Part shown: positions 60,690-64,000 of the stretch, one piece after another | Layout: the number at the start of each line of letters is the position of its first letter | How positions within the stretch are numbered: the stretch's first letter is position 1 | Source: Opitutales bacterium | GTDB taxonomy: Bacteria > Verrucomicrobiota > Verrucomicrobiia > Opitutales > Oceanipulchritudinaceae | Direction: 5' to 3' | Length of the DNA stretch: 64,000 nt | NCBI GenBank assembly: GCA_020831585.1 | Contig: JAFIGE010000003.1 | Location: forward strand, 1-64,000 | Translations under genes and position numbers: made by a program | Notes under the pieces: model-generated | Database searches by the model: none | Seen by the model: the letters and a program-made list of their open reading frames with translations, nothing else | What the model was told of the DNA's origin: nothing

Positions 60690-60785
60690 TCAGAATGTCC
60701 AACGACGGGCATTCACTCTTCGGCAACGACGCCTTTCCCGCCTCATCGGCTTTCTCGATGGGTTACGGGGCAGGCGTCTTTTTTT
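60690..60785 (+). promoter_or_regulatory. ANTAR-responsive leader RNA of nrtABC
   Basis: Two hairpins with the same hexaloop AACGAC (A at position 1, G at position 4, as the ANTAR target rule requires). Hairpin 1 (60693-60714) has perfect 8-bp arms GAATGTCC and GGGCATTC. A 7-nt linker follows. Hairpin 2 (60722-60733) has arms GGC and GCC, and its 3' half is shared with the 5' arm of the terminator at 60728-60785. Stabilising hairpin 2 by the NIT-ANTAR protein would therefore prevent termination. Confidence 0.8.
60728..60785 (+). terminator. Regulated intrinsic terminator in the nrtA leader
   Basis: GACGCCT (60728-60734) pairs with AGGCGTC (60772-60778) and is followed by seven T residues. 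The long loop can pair further (TCCCG with CGGGG and CATCG with CGATG), giving an extended hairpin. It lies 44 bp before the nrtA start codon, so it would stop nrtABC transcription unless antiterminated. Confidence 0.85.
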
Positions 60786-60828
60786 GTGCAAATTTCTCAC
60801 CCATTCTCTCAACGAACCGTCATCTGTC

Positions 60829-62151
60829 ATGAATCCTCACCTTTCCGAAAATACAGAATCCCCGGCCGTCGGCCTGAGCCGGCGCCGCTTTATCCAGCGC
60901 TCGGCCATGGCCGCTGCCGCCACGGCTTTCATGGGCGTCGGCCCCTCCGTGCTCAAGGCCCGGTCCCCGGCCGGGCGTCCGGAGACGACTGCCGCCAAGT
61001 TGGGCTTCATTGCCCTGACCGACGCCGCCCCGCTTTTTGTGGCCCTTGAAAAGGGCTTCTTTTCCAAGCATGGCATGACGCAGGTGGAAGTGCTCAAGCA
61101 GTCTTCCTGGGGCACTACGCGCGACAACCTTGTTCTCGGTTCCCGCCGGAATGGAATAGACGGCGCGCATATCCTCTCGCCCATGCCCTACCTGATGGCC
61201 ACGGGCGCGATTACATCCAACAGCGTACCGCTTCCGATCAGCCTCGTCGCCCGCCTGAATCTCAGCGGGCAGTGCATCTCGGTCTCCAACGAATACGCGG
61301 ACCTGAAGGTGGGCCTGGATGCTTCCGGCTTCGGTCGTGCGGTCGCGGCCAAGCGGGCTTCCGGGCAGGCGGTCAATGCCGCCAATACCTTCCCCGGCGG
61401 TACCCACGATATGTGGATCCGCTATTGGATGGCGGCGGGCGGCATCCATCCCGACCGCGACATCAATACGATCACGGTGCCGCCTGCTCAAATGGTGGCC
61501 AACATGCGGGTCGGTTCCATGGAGGCCTTCTGTGTGTGCGAGCCGTGGAACTTGCAGTTGATCAATCAAGGCATCGGTCACACGGCAACGATCACGGGCG
61601 AGATCTGGCACAATCACCCGGAAAAAGCCCTTGCTCTGCGCAACGACTACATCGAGGCCAATCCCCGCGCCACCCAAGCCATCCTCATGGCCGTCATGGA
61701 AGCGCAAATGTTTTGCGACGATCCGGCCAATGCCGAGGAGGTTGCCCGCATCTGCTCCCGCCGCCGGTGGGTCAATGCTCCCTTCAACGACATTATCGAC
61801 CGGGTGCGCGGACGCTTTGATTATGGCAACGGGCGCATCGTGGAACAGAGCCCCCACATGATGCGCTATTGGAATGACCACGCCTCCTATCCCTTTCAAA
61901 GCCACGACCTCTGGTTTCTCACGGAAAACCAGCGCTGGGGCATTCTGCCAGCCGACCTGGACACCACCTCCCTCATCAATCGCGTGAACCGCGAGGACCT
62001 CTGGCGCAGCGCCGCGGAAGCCCTCGGTGTCGACAAGGCCGCCATCCCCGCATCCACCTCGCGCGGGGTCGAAACCTTCTTCGACGGCAAGGTTTTTGAT
62101 CCTGAATCCCCCCGTGCCTATCTCGATAGCCTGGCCATCAAACGCATCTGA
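60829..62151 (+). CDS. nrtA: Nitrate ABC transporter substrate-binding protein
   Basis: CmpA/NrtA-family binding protein, 440 residues. A twin-arginine signal (SRRRFIQ at 17-23, then a hydrophobic AMAAAATAFMGVGPSVL) sends it folded through Tat. The mature N-terminus (KLGFIALTDAAPLFVALEKG) and SSWGTTRDNLVLGSRRNGID are standard NrtA segments, as are GTHDMWIRYWMAAGGIHP and FCVCEPWNLQLINQGIGHTA. It captures nitrate (or nitrite) for the NrtBC importer. ATG 60829 is 44 bp after the leader terminator; a longer frame from 60619 would include the leader RNA and is not used. Control by sigma-54 and ANTAR antitermination is predicted from the leader. Confidence 0.96.
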   Translation: MNPHLSENTESPAVGLSRRRFIQRSAMAAAATAFMGVGPSVLKARSPAGRPETTAAKLGFIALTDAAPLFVALEKGFFSKHGMTQVEVLKQSSWGTTRDNLVLGSRRNGIDGAHILSPMPYLMATGAITSNSVPLPISLVARLNLSGQCISVSNEYADLKVGLDASGFGRAVAAKRASGQAVNAANTFPGGTHDMWIRYWMAAGGIHPDRDINTITVPPAQMVANMRVGSMEAFCVCEPWNLQLINQGIGHTATITGEIWHNHPEKALALRNDYIEANPRATQAILMAVMEAQMFCDDPANAEEVARICSRRRWVNAPFNDIIDRVRGRFDYGNGRIVEQSPHMMRYWNDHASYPFQSHDLWFLTENQRWGILPADLDTTSLINRVNREDLWRSAAEALGVDKAAIPASTSRGVETFFDGKVFDPESPRAYLDSLAIKRI

Positions 62152-62200
62152 CCGGTCGCCCTCTGTCCCTTCGCCCAATCGCCAATCACCCGTTCCAGCC

Positions 62201-63028
62201 ATGACCACCACCACATTTTCCGACGACTTCTTCCAACGCCTGCAAACTGTTCGCGACTGCCTCGTTCACCGGGCGCTTCCCCCGGTAACCGTGATTCTGG
62301 GTCTCCTCATTGTCTGGCAGATTCTCTGTTCGCGCGAGGGGGCGCACTTGCCCACGCCGGTAGCGGTTGTGCAAGAGACATGGGAGCTGATCATCCACCC
62401 CTTCTATGACCACGGCGGAAACGATGTCGGCATGGGGTGGCAAATTCTCGCCAGCCTCAAGCGCGTCGCCTACGGCTACAGCCTCGCCGTCATCGCCGGT
62501 GTGAGCCTCGGTGTGCTTGTCGGTATATCCACCTGGGCGATGCGCGGGCTCGACCCGGTCTTTCAGGTGCTCCGCACAGTCCCGCCCCTGGCCTGGCTGC
62601 CCATTGCCCTGGCCGGCTTCCAAAATAACAACCCCTCGGCCATCTTCGTCATCTTCATCACCGCGATTTGGCCCATCATCATCAACACCTCCGTGGGCGT
62701 GCGCCAGATCCCGATGGATTACCGCAACGTCGCCCGCGTCATCCGCTTGAACGGCTGGGAGTATTTTCACCGCATCATGCTCCCGGCCGCCGCCCCCTAC
62801 ATCTTCTCCGGGCTGCGCATCGGTATCGGCCTCTCCTGGCTCGCCATCGTCGCCGCGGAAATGCTCATCGGCGGAGTCGGCATTGGCTTCTTTATCTGGG
62901 ATGCATGGAACGCCTCTCTCATCAGCGACATTGTCCTCGCTCTCGTTTACGTCGGCATCGTCGGCTTCATTCTCGACCGCATCGTCGCCCGTATCGGCCA
63001 ACAGCTCACCCGCGGGGTCACCGTTTAA
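62201..63028 (+). CDS. nrtB: Nitrate ABC transporter permease
   Basis: BPD-type inner-membrane permease of the nitrate/sulfonate/taurine family, 275 residues with about six TM helices (for example PPVTVILGLLIVWQIL, YSLAVIAGVSLGVLVG, IGLSWLAIVAAEMLIGG). The EAA loop (YRNVARVIRLNGWEYFHRIM) contacts the ATPase. ATG 62201 gives the expected length; the open frame runs back to 62027 inside nrtA but that part is not homologous. 49 bp separate it from nrtA. Confidence 0.95.
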   Translation: MTTTTFSDDFFQRLQTVRDCLVHRALPPVTVILGLLIVWQILCSREGAHLPTPVAVVQETWELIIHPFYDHGGNDVGMGWQILASLKRVAYGYSLAVIAGVSLGVLVGISTWAMRGLDPVFQVLRTVPPLAWLPIALAGFQNNNPSAIFVIFITAIWPIIINTSVGVRQIPMDYRNVARVIRLNGWEYFHRIMLPAAAPYIFSGLRIGIGLSWLAIVAAEMLIGGVGIGFFIWDAWNASLISDIVLALVYVGIVGFILDRIVARIGQQLTRGVTV

Positions 63029-63075
63029 ACCGCCTCCGGTTCCCCCACATTTCCACCATCAACGACTAGCCAATT

Positions 63076-63975
63076 ATGAGTTCCCACTATCTTTCTATCG
63101 AAGGGCTGAACAAAGTCTTCCGCAAGGGCAAGGACGTCACCGATGTCCTCCGCAATGTGAACCTCCACGTGGACCAGGGCGAATACGTCTCCATCATCGG
63201 CCACTCCGGTTGCGGTAAATCCACCGTTCTGAACATCATTGCCGGTCTCATCGAGCCGAGCACCGGTTGCGTTATCCTCGATCGGAAAGAGGTCACCCAT
63301 CCCGGGCCCGACCGCGCGGTGGTTTTTCAAAACCATTCCCTTCTGCCCTGGCTCACCGTGTATGAAAATGTCCATCTGGCTGTGAAAAAGACTTTCCAGG
63401 GGATCAAGTCCAGGGCGGAGATGCGCGCCTGGACGGAGCACAACCTCGAACTGGTCAACATGGGCCATGCCCTGAGGAAAATTCCATCAGAAATATCGGG
63501 GGGCATGAAGCAGCGGGTGGGAATCGCCCGTGCCCTCGCCATGGAACCCAAGGTCCTCCTCCTTGATGAGCCCTTTGGTGCCCTCGATGCCCTCACCCGC
63601 GCCCACCTCCAGGACGAGGTCATGCGCATCCACAACGAGCTGGGCAACACCGTCATCATGATCACCCATGATGTCGATGAGGCCGTGCTCCTTTCCGACC
63701 GCATTGTCATGATGACGAATGGACCGGCGGCCACCATCGGAGAAATCCTCACAATCGACATCCCTCACCCGCGCGACCGCGTGGCCATGGCCGATCACCC
63801 AAAGTTCAACGAGTACCGTGCCGCCGTTCTCCGCTTCCTCTACGACCGCTCGACCCTCGGCGGAAAGGGCGCGGCGGATGGCGACTCCGCCGCGCGCGAC
63901 CAAAGGGATCCTGATGCGTCTCCCGAAGATACCGAGAACAACAAAAAGATAATCCCGCTCAGCCGCATCGCCTGA
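63076..63975 (+). CDS. nrtC: Nitrate ABC transporter ATP-binding protein
   Basis: ATPase of the nitrate importer, 299 residues. Walker A GHSGCGKST at 42-50, Q-loop FQNHSLLPW, signature SEISGGMKQRVGIARAL near 137, Walker B VLLLDEPFGALD near 160, and ITHDVDEAVLLSDRI with the H-loop His. It has only the NBD plus a ~40-residue polar tail, so it is NrtD-like in architecture rather than the cyanobacterial NrtC with a fused binding domain; the name nrtC is positional. Nitrate or nitrite reductase genes probably follow outside the window. Confidence 0.93.
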   Translation: MSSHYLSIEGLNKVFRKGKDVTDVLRNVNLHVDQGEYVSIIGHSGCGKSTVLNIIAGLIEPSTGCVILDRKEVTHPGPDRAVVFQNHSLLPWLTVYENVHLAVKKTFQGIKSRAEMRAWTEHNLELVNMGHALRKIPSEISGGMKQRVGIARALAMEPKVLLLDEPFGALDALTRAHLQDEVMRIHNELGNTVIMITHDVDEAVLLSDRIVMMTNGPAATIGEILTIDIPHPRDRVAMADHPKFNEYRAAVLRFLYDRSTLGGKGAADGDSAARDQRDPDASPEDTENNKKIIPLSRIA

Positions 63976-64000
63976 ACGGTTTCCCCGCGTCCCTCCATGT

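Noticed and set aside
1-64000. CRISPR arrays, rRNA operons, tRNA genes, prophage or conjugation genes
   Set aside because: No regularly spaced repeats, no rRNA signatures, no T-loop-type strings in gaps, and no integrase, capsid or mating genes were seen.

Overview
The window comes from a GC-rich member of the Verrucomicrobiota, most likely an Opitutae-type marine or soil heterotroph. Evidence: a PEP-CTERM protein; XylR-type AraC and LacI regulators beside large secreted polysaccharide-active proteins that share a verrucomicrobial-style C-terminal module; tightly packed genes with 1-4 bp stop/start overlaps; frequent absence of a clear Shine-Dalgarno site. The phylum call is inference from gene content; no 16S rRNA gene is present.

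Layout. 443-4311 (-): carB and a TPMT-like methyltransferase. 4797-5562: PEP-CTERM protein and terminator. 5752-18409 (+): three giant exported proteins (1849, 1155 and 1214 aa) in one overlapping operon, preceded by a perfect 10-bp dyad; no function recognised. 18533-19486: gene graveyard with a decayed ankyrin-like fragment carrying an in-frame amber codon and an IS4-type transposase tail. 19486-23869 (-): miaB, a RAYT (REP-associated tyrosine transposase), a membrane protein, TatD. 24115-27132 (+): GH38 alpha-mannosidase. 27101-29867 (-): three translationally coupled genes, RimB-like protease, RimK ligase with a TrkA_C-like tail, and an aspartoacylase-type deacylase. 30064-34268: lipoprotein, gamma-carbonic anhydrase, small membrane protein, LptF/G permease, RlmI-type methyltransferase. 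34612-36379: RNase P RNA, then sbtA-sbtB (bicarbonate transporter plus its PII-like regulator). 36684-41902: BatA-type VWA protein and a DUF4175-like protein. 42140-48032: nuoJKLMN, the membrane-arm end of complex I. 48115-49890: ABC exporter, followed by an inverted pair of REP-like hairpins. 50120-58996 (-): three secreted proteins with LacI and AraC/XylR regulators, a polysaccharide-use locus. 59134-63975: nitrate sensor/antiterminator (NIT-ANTAR) divergent from nrtABC.

The clearest regulatory logic is at 60663-60785: a sigma-54 promoter, two hairpins each presenting the hexaloop AACGAC, and an intrinsic terminator whose 5' arm overlaps the second hairpin. This is the nitrate-responsive ANTAR antitermination arrangement, with its regulator encoded next door. 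The best candidates for undescribed biology are the giant three-protein operon and, on a smaller scale, the duplicated peptide-coding repeat upstream of the RNase P gene and the REP pair that may be served by the resident RAYT.
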